From: an uncultured Psychromonas sp.
Lineage (GTDB): Bacteria; Pseudomonadota; Gammaproteobacteria; Enterobacterales; Psychromonadaceae
Direction of reading: 5' to 3'
Assembly: GCF_947489755.1 (NCBI RefSeq)
Contig: NZ_CANLFB010000017.1
Coordinates: 40,866-104,865, forward strand
DNA length: 64,000 nt
In this document: positions 10,628 to 21,874 of the stretch, piece after piece
Layout of the letters: the number at the start of each line of letters is the position of its first letter
How positions within the stretch are numbered: the stretch's first letter is position 1
Program-made: the position numbers and the translations under genes
Notes under the pieces: generated by a model
Told to the model about the DNA's origin: nothing
What the model saw: only the letters and a program-made list of their open reading frames with translations
Databases searched by the model: none

Positions 10628-13351
10628 ATGATCACATCGATAATAACAAAAATAATAGGCAGTCGAAATGACCGTTATATAAAAAACCTTCGCAAAATTG
10701 TTAATGAAATTAACAAATTAGAGCCTGAGATTCAGGCTCTTTCTGAAGAAGACCTTAAAGCTAAAACAGCTTATTTTAAAGAGCGTCTTGCTAATGGTGA
10801 AACGATTGATGATATTTTAGTTGAAGCTTTTGCAGTTGTTCGTAGTGCATCAGAGCGTGTTTTTGGTATGCGTCATTTTGATGTGCAGCTAATTGGCGGC
10901 ATGGTGCTAAATGAAAACAAAATCGCAGAAATGCGTACTGGTGAAGGTAAAACATTAACGGCAACTTTACCTGCATACTTAAATGCCTTAACTGGTAAAG
11001 GTGTCCATGTTATTACCGTGAATGACTATTTAGCACGTCGTGATGCTGAGTGGAATGCACAGTTATTTGAATACTTAGGGTTATCTATAGGTATCAATTT
11101 ATCTGGCATGAGCGGTGAAGAAAAACGCGCAGCCTACGCCGCAGATATTACTTACGGTACAAATAATGAATTTGGTTTTGACTACCTACGTGACAACATG
11201 GCTTTTGAAGCTTCTCAACGTGTTATGCGTGGCGTACATTATGCGATTGTCGATGAAGTTGACTCAATCTTAATCGATGAAGCAAGAACGCCGTTAATCA
11301 TCTCTGGCCCTACCGATGGTGACCCAACGCTTTATACTAAACTGAATACTATTATCCCATTGTTAACACAGCAAGATAAAGAAGATACAGAAGAGTACGT
11401 TGGTGAAGGTGATTTCACGGTAGACGAAAAAAGTAAGCAAGTATTGTTAACAGAACGTGGACAAGAAAAAGTTGAGCTTATTTTACAAGAACGTGGCTTA
11501 TTAGAAGAAAATACTTCTTTATATGCTGCATCAAGCATCAGTTTATTGCACCATGTTAATGCGGCATTACGTGCTCATACCTTATTTGAAAAAGACGTTG
11601 AGTACATCGTGACAGCTGAAGGTGAAGTGGTCATTGTTGATGAACATACTGGCCGTACAATGCCGGGTCGTCGCTGGTCTGAAGGTTTACATCAAGCAGT
11701 AGAAGCGAAAGAAGGCGTTAAAATTCAAAATGAAAATCAAACGCTAGCGTCAATTACATTCCAAAACTACTTCCGTCTTTATGAAAAACTAGGTGGTATG
11801 ACCGGTACTGCGGATACGGAAGCATTTGAGTTCCAATCTATCTATGGGTTAGAAACCATTGTTATTCCAACTAACCGTCCTATGGTACGTAAAGATGGCG
11901 GTGACTTAGTTTACTTAACTGAGATTGAAAAATATCAAGCAATTATCGAGGATATTAATACTCGATTAGAGCGTCGCCAACCAGTGTTGGTCGGTACAGT
12001 GTCTATCGAAAGTTCTGAGTTATTATCAACATTAATGACTAAGGCAAACATTAAGCACAGCGTACTAAATGCTAAGTTCCATGAAAAAGAAGCTGATATT
12101 ATTGCTCATGCTGGCGCATTAGGTTCAGTTACTATTGCTACTAACATGGCCGGCCGTGGTACCGATATTGTGCTTGGTGGTAATTTACAAAACCGTCTTG
12201 AAAAATTAGGTCCACTGACTGAAGAACAAATCATTGCTGAAACCGCAGCTTGGAAAGAAGATCAAGCGGCAGTATTAGCGGCAGGTGGATTGTACATCAT
12301 TGGTACAGAGCGCCATGAATCTCGACGTATTGATAATCAGCTACGTGGTCGTGCTGGGCGTCAAGGTGATGCGGGTGAAAGTCGTTTCTACCTTTCAATG
12401 GAAGATTCGCTAATGCGTATCTTTGCGTCTGAAAAAGTGTCTAATATGATGAAAAAATTAGGCATGGAAAATGGCGAAGCCATTGAGCATCCTTGGGTGA
12501 CTAGAGCTATCGAAAATGCACAACGCAAAGTTGAAGGCCGTAACTTTGATATGCGTAAATCTCTATTAGACTTTGATGATGTTGCTAATGACCAGCGTAA
12601 AGTAGTTTATCAACAACGTAACGGTGTAATGGATAGTGAAAACATTACAGAAAATATTGAGCAAATTTGGGATGATGTTTTCAATGCGTGTATCGATGAA
12701 TATGTGCCATTGCATTCACTTACAGAGCAATGGGATTTAGAAGGCTTAGAAAACCGTTTGAAAAATGACTTCTTAGTCGAATTACCTGTTCAACAATGGT
12801 TAGTTGATGATGCTAATTTACAAGAAGAAACGATTCGAGAAAATATACTTGAGCATGCAAAAGCAGTGTATCAAGATAAAAAAGAGCAAGTAGGCGAGTC
12901 TATTATTGCTGGTTTTGAAAAGTCTGTCATGTTGCAAACAATTGATATGCTTTGGAAAGAACATTTATCGGCAATGGATCATCTTCGTCAAGGTATTCAT
13001 TTACGTGGTTACGCGCAAAAAGATCCAAAACAAGAGTACAAGCGTGAATCATTTGAGTTGTTTATTGCGATGTTAGAAAACCTAAAAGCCGATGTTGTTG
13101 GTATTTTATCGAAAGTACAAATTCAAAGCAGAGAAGAAGCTGAGGCAATTCAAGAAAAACGTCGTGAAGAAGAAGCAAAAGCTAATATTCAATTTCAACA
13201 TGCACAAATTAATAGTGATGGAGAAGAAAAAGAAGCTGCTGATGAGCCTGCTGATACTTTTGTCCGCCAAGATAAAAAAGTAGGGCGTAATGATCCTTGC
13301 CCATGTGGTTCAGGTAAAAAGTTCAAGCAATGTCATGGTAAGTTAGGTTAA
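10628..13351 (+). CDS. secA: SecA, preprotein translocase ATPase
   Basis: Motor of the Sec pathway. Walker A MRTGEGKT is at residues 102-109; [13 protein letters not shown] carries Walker B; the preprotein cross-linking domain, the NMAGRGTDI motif of NBD2 and RGRAGRQGD arginine fingers are all present. The C-terminus ends in [14 protein letters not shown], the zinc-binding SecB-docking tail. Length is 907 residues, full. It begins 40 bases after the M23 gene with no SecM leader, so the enteric translational feedback is not expected. Confidence 0.98.
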   Translation: MITSIITKIIGSRNDRYIKNLRKIVNEINKLEPEIQALSEEDLKAKTAYFKERLANGETIDDILVEAFAVVRSASERVFGMRHFDVQLIGGMVLNENKIAEMRTGEGKTLTATLPAYLNALTGKGVHVITVNDYLARRDAEWNAQLFEYLGLSIGINLSGMSGEEKRAAYAADITYGTNNEFGFDYLRDNMAFEASQRVMRGVHYAIVDEVDSILIDEARTPLIISGPTDGDPTLYTKLNTIIPLLTQQDKEDTEEYVGEGDFTVDEKSKQVLLTERGQEKVELILQERGLLEENTSLYAASSISLLHHVNAALRAHTLFEKDVEYIVTAEGEVVIVDEHTGRTMPGRRWSEGLHQAVEAKEGVKIQNENQTLASITFQNYFRLYEKLGGMTGTADTEAFEFQSIYGLETIVIPTNRPMVRKDGGDLVYLTEIEKYQAIIEDINTRLERRQPVLVGTVSIESSELLSTLMTKANIKHSVLNAKFHEKEADIIAHAGALGSVTIATNMAGRGTDIVLGGNLQNRLEKLGPLTEEQIIAETAAWKEDQAAVLAAGGLYIIGTERHESRRIDNQLRGRAGRQGDAGESRFYLSMEDSLMRIFASEKVSNMMKKLGMENGEAIEHPWVTRAIENAQRKVEGRNFDMRKSLLDFDDVANDQRKVVYQQRNGVMDSENITENIEQIWDDVFNACIDEYVPLHSLTEQWDLEGLENRLKNDFLVELPVQQWLVDDANLQEETIRENILEHAKAVYQDKKEQVGESIIAGFEKSVMLQTIDMLWKEHLSAMDHLRQGIHLRGYAQKDPKQEYKRESFELFIAMLENLKADVVGILSKVQIQSREEAEAIQEKRREEEAKANIQFQHAQINSDGEEKEAADEPADTFVRQDKKVGRNDPCPCGSGKKFKQCHGKLG

Positions 13352-13387
13352 AGGCTAACGAAGAAAGCTTAATCTTCTTTACTAAGT

Positions 13388-13421
13388 AAAAGGCGGTGCT
13401 TCATTGAAGACCGCCTTTTTT
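13388..13421 (+). terminator. Intrinsic terminator after secA
   Basis: AAAGGCGGT (13389-13397) pairs with ACCGCCTTT (13410-13418) and continues into a T run. GC-rich stem in an AT-rich gap. Confidence 0.9.
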
Positions 13422-13602
13422 ATTGCTTTAATACTAATCACAATAAATAGTTTCTCTATTTTACTTGTTAAAATAGCCCACTTCCTTGTTGTAAATTTCG
13501 CAAAGGGAACAGCCATTTACGCCTTGAATTGAACTGTTTTTCCAGCGCAAAATTTAGATAAGATATTTAATATAATCGGTATAAAAATAAAAAGGGTCAA
13601 CA

Positions 13603-13986
13603 ATGCCAAAGCAAATGATTAGTATCGCTATCGTGCAAAATGAACATAAAAAGCTATTGATTAGCCGTCGCCAAAAGGGACAACATTTGGCGGGTAAGTG
13701 GGAATTTCCTGGTGGGAAAGTAGAACAAAACGAAGCGCTTGAAGTCGCTATGTTGCGAGAGTTAAAAGAAGAAGTGGGTTTAACGGCTACAAAGTATAGC
13801 TTGTTTGATTCATTAAACTTTCAATATGATGACGTTGATTTAAGTTTACATTTTTATTTAGTCACAGAGTATGAAGGTCAAGCAACGTCGCTTGAAGGGC
13901 AACAGATTAAATGGATAACCGCTGCTGAACTCACCCAATATGATTTTCCTAAAGCTAACTTAACCGTTATTAATAAATTACTCTAA
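13603..13986 (+). CDS. mutT: MutT, 8-oxo-dGTP diphosphatase
   Basis: Nudix hydrolase that removes oxidised dGTP from the nucleotide pool. The Nudix box matches G-x5-E-x7-REUxEExGU exactly: G38, E44, R52-E53, E56-E57, G59. Flanking KWEFPGGK is the MutT-type approach to the box. Length is 127 residues, standard. AAAGGG lies before the ATG. In many relatives it also follows secA. Its last 17 bases overlap the convergent ligase gene. Confidence 0.93.
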   Translation: MPKQMISIAIVQNEHKKLLISRRQKGQHLAGKWEFPGGKVEQNEALEVAMLRELKEEVGLTATKYSLFDSLNFQYDDVDLSLHFYLVTEYEGQATSLEGQQIKWITAAELTQYDFPKANLTVINKLL

Positions 13987-14863
13987 TACGTACAAATGAA
14001 GCAAAACGAGGGATGTTATTGTTGGTTTTTCCTGTAAAGCGATACGTAATAAGACTGCCTATTGGGGGAGGGTTACTTCTCTCCTTATCACTAAATCCTG
14101 TTCCTATTTTAAAGGTGACTCCCTCTTCATTTTTTACCAGTATTGCACCTAGTAAACCTTCATACTTTCCTTTTCCCGGTAAGTAAGCAATAACGGTGGC
14201 CTCTGCATCTTCAAATTTCTTCAGTTTCATTAAGTCACGACTTCGCTTTGTTTGATATAAAGCATCTTGGTGGTGCAGCATTAAACCTTCACCTTTGCCC
14301 ATTACCACTTTATTTAGCAAATCAAATAACACCTCTGTATTGGGGAGCTTTTGTTGTTCGATCATTTGTAAATAAGGGCTACTAGTGTCAGCGACTAATG
14401 CTCTCATCTCATTAATACGTTGTTCAAATGAGGTCCTGTTGTTAGGTAAGTCAAAAATCATAAACTTGATTTTTTTCCACTGTTCATTTTGATTATCTTG
14501 AGTGCGAGCAATGCCGGAGACTTTTTCAAATTGCTGTCTTGCTATCCATAATTCTCCATCCATTGCAGTGGTTGGAAATGATTTAATAAACCATGTGGGA
14601 GCTGTAAAAACATTCCCTTGTTTGGATATCAGTTGATGGCCATCCCAATAAGCACGAATGCCATCAAGTTTTTCGCTTACATAATATTGTGTGACATCAA
14701 TATCTTGTCGGTAATTGGTCGCAAGCTGAATGGGAGGGGGTTTAGCAATAGCGGCAGACATCGAAAGCATTAACATAACCATGCTATTAAGCAGATAGTA
14801 AGTAAATTGACTCTTTTTCAGATAAGAAAAGGCGATTTTTTGAAAGGAAAATAATGAAGTCAT
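13970..14863 (-). CDS. Exported ATP-dependent DNA ligase (Lig E type)
   Basis: Minimal ATP-dependent ligase of the kind proposed to act in the periplasm. Motif I SEKLDGIRAYW has the adenylation lysine at residue 65; FMIFDLP (motif III), EGLMLHHQDA (IV) and LMKLKKF (V) follow, then a small OB-fold domain with GKYEGLLGAI. A hydrophobic N-terminus ending in AIAKPPP at about residue 40 looks like a signal peptide. GGAG lies 4 bases before the ATG at 14863. It is far too short to be the replicative NAD-dependent ligase. A role in handling imported or extracellular DNA is known only as a proposal for the family. Confidence 0.88.
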   Translation of the reverse strand: MTSLFSFQKIAFSYLKKSQFTYYLLNSMVMLMLSMSAAIAKPPPIQLATNYRQDIDVTQYYVSEKLDGIRAYWDGHQLISKQGNVFTAPTWFIKSFPTTAMDGELWIARQQFEKVSGIARTQDNQNEQWKKIKFMIFDLPNNRTSFEQRINEMRALVADTSSPYLQMIEQQKLPNTEVLFDLLNKVVMGKGEGLMLHHQDALYQTKRSRDLMKLKKFEDAEATVIAYLPGKGKYEGLLGAILVKNEEGVTFKIGTGFSDKERSNPPPIGSLITYRFTGKTNNNIPRFASFVRIRVIY

Positions 14864-15014
14864 AAAACGCTCCTACACTTAGCAAAATATAAATATCTCG
14901 TGAGTTCAAGCAATAAGTGTAGGAAATTTTTAAAATAATGAGACTATTTAAATTCAATAATATTTGTTTACTAGCGAATTATTTATAAACTCAGTTAATA
15001 ACTGATTCAAATTG

Positions 15015-15965
<951 letters not shown>

Positions 15966-16025
15966 TTAGATAAAGTAAATCAACAAGCCCTAACAATAAA
16001 AATAGCAATAATAAGTGGAAATAGT

Positions 16026-16625
16026 ATGCGTTTAATCATTGGTTTAACAGGTGGTATCGGTAGTGGGAAATCAACTGTAGCAAAAGAATTTATTGCGTTA
16101 GGGATTGATGTAGTTGACGCTGATAAAGTAGCACGAGAAGTGGTAGAACCTGGGCAACCAGCTTTAGCTGAAATTGAACTTTATTTTGGTAAACAGGTCG
16201 TAAATATTAACGGTGAATTAGATAGAGCAAAGCTTAGAAATATCATTTTTAACTGTGAAACAAAAAAGCAGTGGTTGAATAATTTATTGCATCCTATTAT
16301 CCGTGATACGTTATTGAAACAACTTGAGCAAGCGCAAAGTAAATATGTGATATTAGAAGCACCTTTACTACTAGAAAACCAGCTGACAAAGTATACTGAT
16401 TACACATTAGTGGTTGATGTTACAGAAGCTTTACAAATTGAACGTGCAACACAAAGAGATAGTAACTCAACAGCACAAATACAAGCTATTATGGATGCAC
16501 AAATTAGTAGAAAGCTTAGACTAGAGCAAGCTGATTATATTATTGATAATAGCAGTACAGACCTTGTTGTATTGAAGCAGCAAGTTAACATGTTACATTT
16601 ACAGTTTTTATCTATACAAAAGTAG
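16026..16625 (+). CDS. coaE: CoaE, dephospho-CoA kinase
   Basis: Last step of coenzyme A synthesis. The ATG at 16026 gives MRLIIGLTGGIGSGKST, with the P-loop at residues 8-16, matching the usual N-terminus; the longer frame to 15963 has no family support. The LEAPLLLEN lid region and the C-terminal QLNEADYIIDNS-type segment (here LRLEQADYIIDNS) are present; length 199. It heads coaE-zapD-yacG. Confidence 0.94.
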   Translation: MRLIIGLTGGIGSGKSTVAKEFIALGIDVVDADKVAREVVEPGQPALAEIELYFGKQVVNINGELDRAKLRNIIFNCETKKQWLNNLLHPIIRDTLLKQLEQAQSKYVILEAPLLLENQLTKYTDYTLVVDVTEALQIERATQRDSNSTAQIQAIMDAQISRKLRLEQADYIIDNSSTDLVVLKQQVNMLHLQFLSIQK

Positions 16626-16693
16626 GCTTTTTGATTGTTTAGTAATGACTTATTCATGTAACCTTACTTTTTTATAAAATAAATAGACGCCTT

Positions 16694-17425
16694 ATGATCG
16701 CCTTTGAATACCCCTTAACAGAAAAAAGTCGTAGCTATTTACGCTTTGAATGTCTTTTTCTACAAATTAAACAAAGTATTTCGCTGGACAATGACAGTGA
16801 TACTGTGACTTATTTCAAATCATTATTTGAATTAATTGAATTGAGTGATCGCAGTGATATTCGTCACGACTTAATTAAAGACTTACGTTCATTGTTAGAA
16901 GAAATGCAATCTTGGTTAAGTAGTGAGCAAGCTGATACTGAAGCGATTAAAGCATTAATGATAGAAATTAGTGAGTTAATCAGTGCTTTATTAGTCATGT
17001 CTAAACAACTTAAGTTCTTTAAAGATAGCCGTTTTTTAACCTCATTAAAGCAACGATTTTTCATTCCTGGTGGATGTTGTAATTTCGATTTACCGCAGTT
17101 TCATTTCTGGTCATCTCAATCTATCGAATTAAAAAGAAAAGATACTAAACAATGGTTTGAATACTTTACGGTCTTAGATCGCGCATTATCTTTGTTTTTG
17201 AAAATGAGACGTCATCAAGGCATCAAATCAACGCAACAAGCTAAAAATGGTTTTTTCCAAGGTGAAGTAGAACATGCATTATTTATCATTCTCAGTGTTG
17301 ATCCCGCTTTACAAGCTTACCCTATGATCTCTGGGCATAAACATCGCTACTCTGTTCGATTCATGAATGCCAATGCAGAAAATAGCCAGGCAGAGAATAT
17401 TGAATTTGAGCAGACTTTTTGTTAA
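16694..17425 (+). CDS. zapD: ZapD, Z-ring-associated protein
   Basis: Cytosolic all-helical protein that crosslinks FtsZ filaments (formerly YacF). YPLTEKSRSYLRFECL at the start, the central LKQRFFIPGGCCNFDLPQ and HFWSSQ segments and the C-terminal HKHRYSVRFM are family hallmarks. Length 243 residues, as usual. The order coaE-zapD-yacG is the conserved one. Confidence 0.93.
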   Translation: MIAFEYPLTEKSRSYLRFECLFLQIKQSISLDNDSDTVTYFKSLFELIELSDRSDIRHDLIKDLRSLLEEMQSWLSSEQADTEAIKALMIEISELISALLVMSKQLKFFKDSRFLTSLKQRFFIPGGCCNFDLPQFHFWSSQSIELKRKDTKQWFEYFTVLDRALSLFLKMRRHQGIKSTQQAKNGFFQGEVEHALFIILSVDPALQAYPMISGHKHRYSVRFMNANAENSQAENIEFEQTFC

Positions 17426-17487
17426 AAGCTTAGTAAATTACATCAGTATTTAAGATTGTTTCATGTTGTTAAAGGTAAGGAAAATAA

Positions 17488-17682
17488 ATGAAGGTTAATT
17501 GCCCAACTTGTCAAAAACAAGTTGTCTGGGATAAACAGAGTTTGTATCGACCATTTTGCTGTAAACGTTGTCAATTAATTGATTTAGGTGAATGGGCAGA
17601 CGAAGAAAAATGTATTAAAGGTGAGTCTGTTAGCCCTGAGAATTTACCACAAAATAAAACTATTTATTTTGAAGAAGATTAA
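17488..17682 (+). CDS. yacG: YacG, zinc-finger DNA gyrase inhibitor
   Basis: Small protein known in E. coli to bind GyrB and block gyrase. It has CPTC at residues 4-7 and [18 protein letters not shown], giving four zinc-binding cysteines with the family's exact tail. Length 64. It lies 62 bases after zapD with AAGGAAA before the ATG. Confidence 0.9.
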   Translation: MKVNCPTCQKQVVWDKQSLYRPFCCKRCQLIDLGEWADEEKCIKGESVSPENLPQNKTIYFEED

Positions 17683-17745
17683 TAGAAGCTAAGAAAGAAA
17701 TACAAGAAAACAATATCAAACGAAGAAAATAATATAGGAAGTATC

Positions 17746-18090
17746 ATGCTATTAAGTGATTTTTTAACAAAACTAAAGACACAACCAGAAACAATTGAAT
17801 TTACTGACACAATGGCAGTGATTGAAGCAAATTACGACTTCAGTGAAACGGCTTTTACTAATGGTCAACAAAGCAATGCGGCAGGTGAAAACTCAGGTTC
17901 ATGTAAGATTTTTTCATTTTCGCAATTAAATGAATTAACTGAACAACAAACCTTAGCTTGTTTTGGTATCTATTACCGTAATGATGTTTTAGGGCATCCT
18001 GAAGCAAGTGATCATCAAAATATTCGTCAATTTATGATTAATGGCTGGTCTGGTATTCGTTTTGATTCAGCACCTCTGGTGTCTAAATAA
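17746..18090 (+). CDS. HopJ-family protein
   Basis: Matches the HopJ type III effector family by name, but this chromosomal single-domain form is widespread in free-living gammaproteobacteria and nothing nearby suggests a secretion system. Seen are a soluble 114-residue protein with NGQQSNAAGENSGSCKIF, then CFGIYYRNDVLGHP and a C-terminal NGWSGIRFD; no signal peptide or membrane segment. The molecular role is unknown. It ends 40 bases before a terminator. Confidence 0.8.
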   Translation: MLLSDFLTKLKTQPETIEFTDTMAVIEANYDFSETAFTNGQQSNAAGENSGSCKIFSFSQLNELTEQQTLACFGIYYRNDVLGHPEASDHQNIRQFMINGWSGIRFDSAPLVSK

Positions 18091-18130
18091 TCGCAGAAAC
18101 ATAATGCTTTATTTAAGCGAATAAAATGAC

Positions 18131-18158
18131 ACCCGATGCGTTAATCATCGGGTTTTTT
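18131..18158 (+). terminator. Intrinsic terminator after the HopJ-family gene
   Basis: ACCCGATG (18131-18138) pairs with CATCGGGT (18146-18153), followed by a T run. Confidence 0.88.
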
Positions 18159-18188
18159 ATGCCTTTTAAAAAGTTAAAGGTGCGCTAA

Positions 18189-18515
18189 TTACCCGCCAGC
18201 TAGCTTAACCTGATAACCTTGCTTTTCTAATACTGTTTTAATAATCTCACGTTGATCCGTTTGGATTTCAATAACGAAGTCTTTGACAGTGCCGCCGCAA
18301 CCAGTGCGCTTTTTAATTTCTTTTGCTAATGCTTTAATGGCTTTGTCATCAAGCTGTAAGCCTTTAATTAAAGTGACACCTTTACCTTTACGGCCTTTAG
18401 TCTCTCGATGTAAGCGGATAACACCATCACTCTCAGGGGCTGTTTGTTTCTGTTTTGTCTTTTCTACTTTTCCACCGTCTGTAGAGTAGACTAAATTTAA
18501 TTCACCAAAATCCAT
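18189..18515 (-). CDS. yciH: YciH, SUI1/eIF1-like translation factor
   Basis: Bacterial eIF1 homologue reported to act as a stress-related inhibitor of translation initiation. The SUI1 domain is seen in GRKGKGVTLIKGLQLDD, the KKRTGCGGTVKD loop and the C-terminal KQGYQVKLAGG. The ATG at 18515 gives 108 residues, the same as the E. coli protein, and has GGTGG just upstream; an ATG at 18530 is less likely. It diverges from feoA. Confidence 0.9.
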   Translation of the reverse strand: MDFGELNLVYSTDGGKVEKTKQKQTAPESDGVIRLHRETKGRKGKGVTLIKGLQLDDKAIKALAKEIKKRTGCGGTVKDFVIEIQTDQREIIKTVLEKQGYQVKLAGG

Positions 18516-18621
18516 AATTATTTCCACCAATTAATTTCTCATCTAGTTTATACCTGTTCCTCTTGCAGATGTAAAACACCGCTAAAATTTCTTCTAAAAC
18601 AGATGTGTTCACCCGACTAAA

Positions 18622-18635
18622 TTGATCTAAAACAA
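18622..18635 (+). promoter_or_regulatory. FNR-like site upstream of feoABC
   Basis: TTGATctaaAACAA matches the TTGAT-N4-ATCAA consensus at 9 of 10 positions. FNR activation of feo is known in enterics. It sits about 140 bases before feoA. Confidence 0.4.
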
Positions 18636-18675
18636 AGGACGTGTTTATACCTGTTGTTAGCGCTGTTTATTTGTT

Positions 18676-18694
18676 GTGAATGATAATAGTTTGT
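18676..18694 (+). promoter_or_regulatory. Fur-like box upstream of feoABC
   Basis: GTGAATGATAATAGTTTGT agrees with the 19-bp Fur consensus at about 12 positions, centred on AATGATAAT. It lies 78 bases before the feoA start, consistent with iron repression. Confidence 0.45.
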
Positions 18695-18771
18695 ATTAAT
18701 TTACTTGTTATAGCATTAACAGGTTCAAACAATAAACGCATTTTTTGAACGAAAAAGAGTAAGGGTTAATC

Positions 18772-18996
18772 ATGATATTGTCAGAATTAAAAATAGGCGA
18801 AACCGCCAGTATTATTAACATTAATAGCATTGAGCCTGTGATGCGTAAAAAATTACTTAACCTTGGTTTTTTACCTAAAGCTAAAATCCAACTATTACGT
18901 GTCGCACCGCTAGGAGATCCGATTGCGATTCGATGCGCTAATAGCGCTATTGCATTACGTAAAAGTATCGCTAAGCAAATTATAGTGGAGCGCTAA
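18772..18996 (+). CDS. feoA: FeoA, SH3-like ferrous iron uptake protein
   Basis: Small cytosolic partner of FeoB. The 74 residues hold the family pattern LLNLGFLPKAKIQLLRVAPLGDP ending in ALRKSIAKQI, summarised as LGFLPKAKI plus APLGDPIAIR. It starts an operon with feoB, which begins 1 base after its stop. GTAAGGGTT precedes the ATG. Confidence 0.92.
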   Translation: MILSELKIGETASIININSIEPVMRKKLLNLGFLPKAKIQLLRVAPLGDPIAIRCANSAIALRKSIAKQIIVER

Positions 18997-18997
18997 T

Positions 18998-21313
18998 ATG
19001 ATCTTAAATATAGCGACGATCGGTAATCCCAACTCAGGTAAAACCACTTTATTTAATGCACTCACTGGAAGTCATCAGCGTGTCGGAAATTGGAGTGGCG
19101 TTACTGTTGAGAAAAAGACTGGGCATTTCACTTTAGATAACCATAAAAGCGTTAAAATAATCGACTTACCAGGTATCTATAATCTTGATAATGATCAGCT
19201 AGGAAGTTCATTAGATGAACGTGTTGCATTCGAATATATCATGCAAAATGAGCCTGATATTGTATTGAATATTATTGATGCCAGTTGTTTAGAAAGGAGC
19301 TTATATCTAACGGTACAATTATTAGAGCTTGGTTTACCTGTTGTTGCGGTCTTAAATAAAATGGATTTAGCCGATAAGCAACATTTAGTGATTAACGTAA
19401 ACACATTAAGTGAACAGTTAGGTTGTCCTATTATTTGTTTATCTGCGCATGATCAGCAAGCCGTAAAAAAGTTAACGCGTACTTTTACTAGTCTAGATCT
19501 TACTAATTTAAATCATCATCTATCACTCGATTACGGAAACGAATTACAGCCTGTCATTAATGACATAACAACAATCATAGATGATAAGCAACATCAAGAA
19601 TGTAATCATAAAAGGCATCTCAATAAAGTAGCGTTGGCGATAAAATGCATTGAAGGTGACCACTCTATATTGTCAGGTGTTAATACTCAGAATAAAACGA
19701 CGATCAATAACCTTAGAAATTCATTATCCATTGATCTAGATTTACACATCGCAGATGTGCGCTACACCTTTATTTATGCATTAACACAACAAGCCGTGAG
19801 AGAAAAACGGCATTTAAGCAAAACACTGTCTGAAAAAATTGATGCTATTACCTTAAATCGTTATACGGGCATTCCCGTGTTTTTGTTAGTCATGTATTTA
19901 ATGTTTATGTTTGCCATCAATATTGGTAGCGCGTTTATTGATTTCTTTGATATTGCGTCAGGCGCTATTTTTGTAGATGAAACCGCTCATTGGTTAGGTG
20001 TGATTAATGCGCCCGAGTGGATTATTAACGTACTTGCTTATGGTGTTGGTAATGGTATTCAAACGGTTATGACGTTTATACCTGTCATCGCTTGTTTATA
20101 TCTGTTTTTAGCCGTATTAGAAAGTTCAGGGTATCTCGCAAGAGCGGCTTTTGTGATTGACCGATTAATGCAATTTATCGGTTTACCGGGTAAGTCTTTT
20201 GTTCCTATGATTGTTGGATTTGGTTGTACTGTGCCAGCGGTGATGGCGGCAAGAACCTTAGAAAAAGAACGCGAACGATTACTCACGGTCATTATGTCGC
20301 CTTTTATGTCATGTGGCGCACGTTTACCTGTTTATGCTTTATTTGCTAGTGCTTTTTTTCCTGAGCAAGGACAGAACATCGTCTTCTTATTATATTTAAT
20401 TGGCATCCTAGTGGCCGTATTAACAGGGTTCGTATTGAGCCGCACTATATTGCCCGGTAAAAGCGAGAATATGTTTTTAGAAATACCGGATTATGAAGTT
20501 CCAACCATTAAAAATACGTTAATTAAAACATGGCAAAAGCTGAAAGGGTTTGTCTTTGGCGCGGGTCAAACCATCGTATTGGTCGTGACGATTTTAAATG
20601 TTGTTAACTCGGTGGGGATTGATGGTAGTTTTGGTCATCAAGATAGTGACAGTTCGTTACTTAGCCAAGGTGCTCAAATTATCACACCAATATTATCACC
20701 GTTAGGTGTTAATAATGACAATTGGCCTGCCACTGTTGGCATAGTGACCGGGATTTTTGCTAAAGAAGCCGTTGTTGGGACACTTAATAATTTATATTCA
20801 AGTATCGATACTGAAGATGAGGTTGAACTTACTTTATTAGATAAACTGAACGTAGCCGTCGCAACGATTCCTGAAAACTTAATGGGAATTGATATCGCCG
20901 ACCCACTGGGTGTCAATGTTGGTGACTTAACTAACTTAGAAAATGCAGCGCAAGAGCAGGGTGTCGACTTAACTATCTACAGTAATATTAAACAAGCTTT
21001 TGTGAGCCAAGAAGCTGCTTTTGCTTATTTACTCTTTATTCTTTTATATGCACCTTGTGCTGCTGCGATGGGGGTGATTGTCAGAGAGGTCGGCGTCAAT
21101 TGGGCTCGCTTTGTCGCGGTATGGTCAACAGCCATTGCTTATATTGTGTCAGTTGCTTATTACCAAGTCGTTACTTTTTCTCTCCATCCAATGAACAGTC
21201 TGGCTTATTTACTGTCAGGCGTGTTAATCATTTTAGGGGTGTTGTACAAGTTAAAGCATAAAGGCAACTTGTTAGCAGATGTAACCATGAATGCTGAACA
21301 TAAATTGATATAG
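18998..21313 (+). CDS. feoB: FeoB, ferrous iron transporter with GTPase domain
   Basis: Main Fe(II) permease. N-terminal G domain: GNPNSGKTT (residues 8-16), DLPGIY (switch II) and NKMD (G4), then a helical GDI region and a polytopic membrane part with two Gate domains; the conserved GFGCTVPAVMAARTLE and FMSCGARLPVY segments are present, the latter with its cysteine. Length 771, full. Coupled to feoA and followed by feoC. Confidence 0.97.
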   Translation: MILNIATIGNPNSGKTTLFNALTGSHQRVGNWSGVTVEKKTGHFTLDNHKSVKIIDLPGIYNLDNDQLGSSLDERVAFEYIMQNEPDIVLNIIDASCLERSLYLTVQLLELGLPVVAVLNKMDLADKQHLVINVNTLSEQLGCPIICLSAHDQQAVKKLTRTFTSLDLTNLNHHLSLDYGNELQPVINDITTIIDDKQHQECNHKRHLNKVALAIKCIEGDHSILSGVNTQNKTTINNLRNSLSIDLDLHIADVRYTFIYALTQQAVREKRHLSKTLSEKIDAITLNRYTGIPVFLLVMYLMFMFAINIGSAFIDFFDIASGAIFVDETAHWLGVINAPEWIINVLAYGVGNGIQTVMTFIPVIACLYLFLAVLESSGYLARAAFVIDRLMQFIGLPGKSFVPMIVGFGCTVPAVMAARTLEKERERLLTVIMSPFMSCGARLPVYALFASAFFPEQGQNIVFLLYLIGILVAVLTGFVLSRTILPGKSENMFLEIPDYEVPTIKNTLIKTWQKLKGFVFGAGQTIVLVVTILNVVNSVGIDGSFGHQDSDSSLLSQGAQIITPILSPLGVNNDNWPATVGIVTGIFAKEAVVGTLNNLYSSIDTEDEVELTLLDKLNVAVATIPENLMGIDIADPLGVNVGDLTNLENAAQEQGVDLTIYSNIKQAFVSQEAAFAYLLFILLYAPCAAAMGVIVREVGVNWARFVAVWSTAIAYIVSVAYYQVVTFSLHPMNSLAYLLSGVLIILGVLYKLKHKGNLLADVTMNAEHKLI

Positions 21314-21370
21314 CAATTAATAGAAATAGTAATTAATAGAAATAGTAATTAAGAAAGTAGGGAGCAAAGC

Positions 21371-21601
21371 ATGATATTGAAACGTTTATCTACTTATATA
21401 CAAACACAGCAACGTGTAGATGAAGTCACTTTATTAACACATTTTCATTTAAAGCAAAATGGGCTTGCTCCGATGATTGAAATGCTTATTCGTTCTGGGC
21501 ATGTACAAAAAACAGTAAGCAGTCGTGGTGATCGATTACCTGCACTTGTTTTTTATAGTTGGCAGCAAAATCAAGTGATACCAATGACTGTCTTATTATA
21601 G
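21371..21601 (+). CDS. feoC: FeoC-like small winged-helix protein
   Basis: 76-residue third gene of the feo operon. MILKRLSTYIQTQQRVDEVTL resembles the winged-helix start of FeoC, and DEVTLLTHFHLKQNGLAPMI is the likely recognition region. The iron-sulfur cysteines described in some enteric FeoC proteins are absent, so it may act structurally. Two copies of an AGTAATTAATAGAAAT element precede it at 21313-21355. Product name rests on position and fold pattern. Confidence 0.75.
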   Translation: MILKRLSTYIQTQQRVDEVTLLTHFHLKQNGLAPMIEMLIRSGHVQKTVSSRGDRLPALVFYSWQQNQVIPMTVLL

Positions 21602-21751
21602 AGCGTTTGCTATCAGTAACTCGTTAGCAATAAAATATGATGTATTAAATCATCATTAAACTTTAGTCACTTATAGGTAATGAAATCGTTCGTTAAATGA
21701 ACTATTATTAACCCTTATATCGCCTTATCGTTGAAAATACCCTTAAACAAC

Positions 21752-21788
21752 AAATACCTGATGTAATAACTTACTCGGGTATTTTTTT
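21752..21788 (+). terminator. Intrinsic terminator after feoABC
   Basis: AAATACCTGA (21752-21761) pairs with TCGGGTATTT (21775-21784, one G-T pair) and leads into a T run. Confidence 0.85.
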
Positions 21789-21874
21789 AGTTCAAATTTG
21801 TGACTAGCATCGTCTACTCATAATATGTACAATCCACACCCAATTTATACCGAATCAGTCCAGTCGAGGCACCA

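Noticed and set aside
17746..18090. Type III secretion effector
   Set aside because: Only the family name suggests it; there are no secretion genes and the family is common in non-pathogens.
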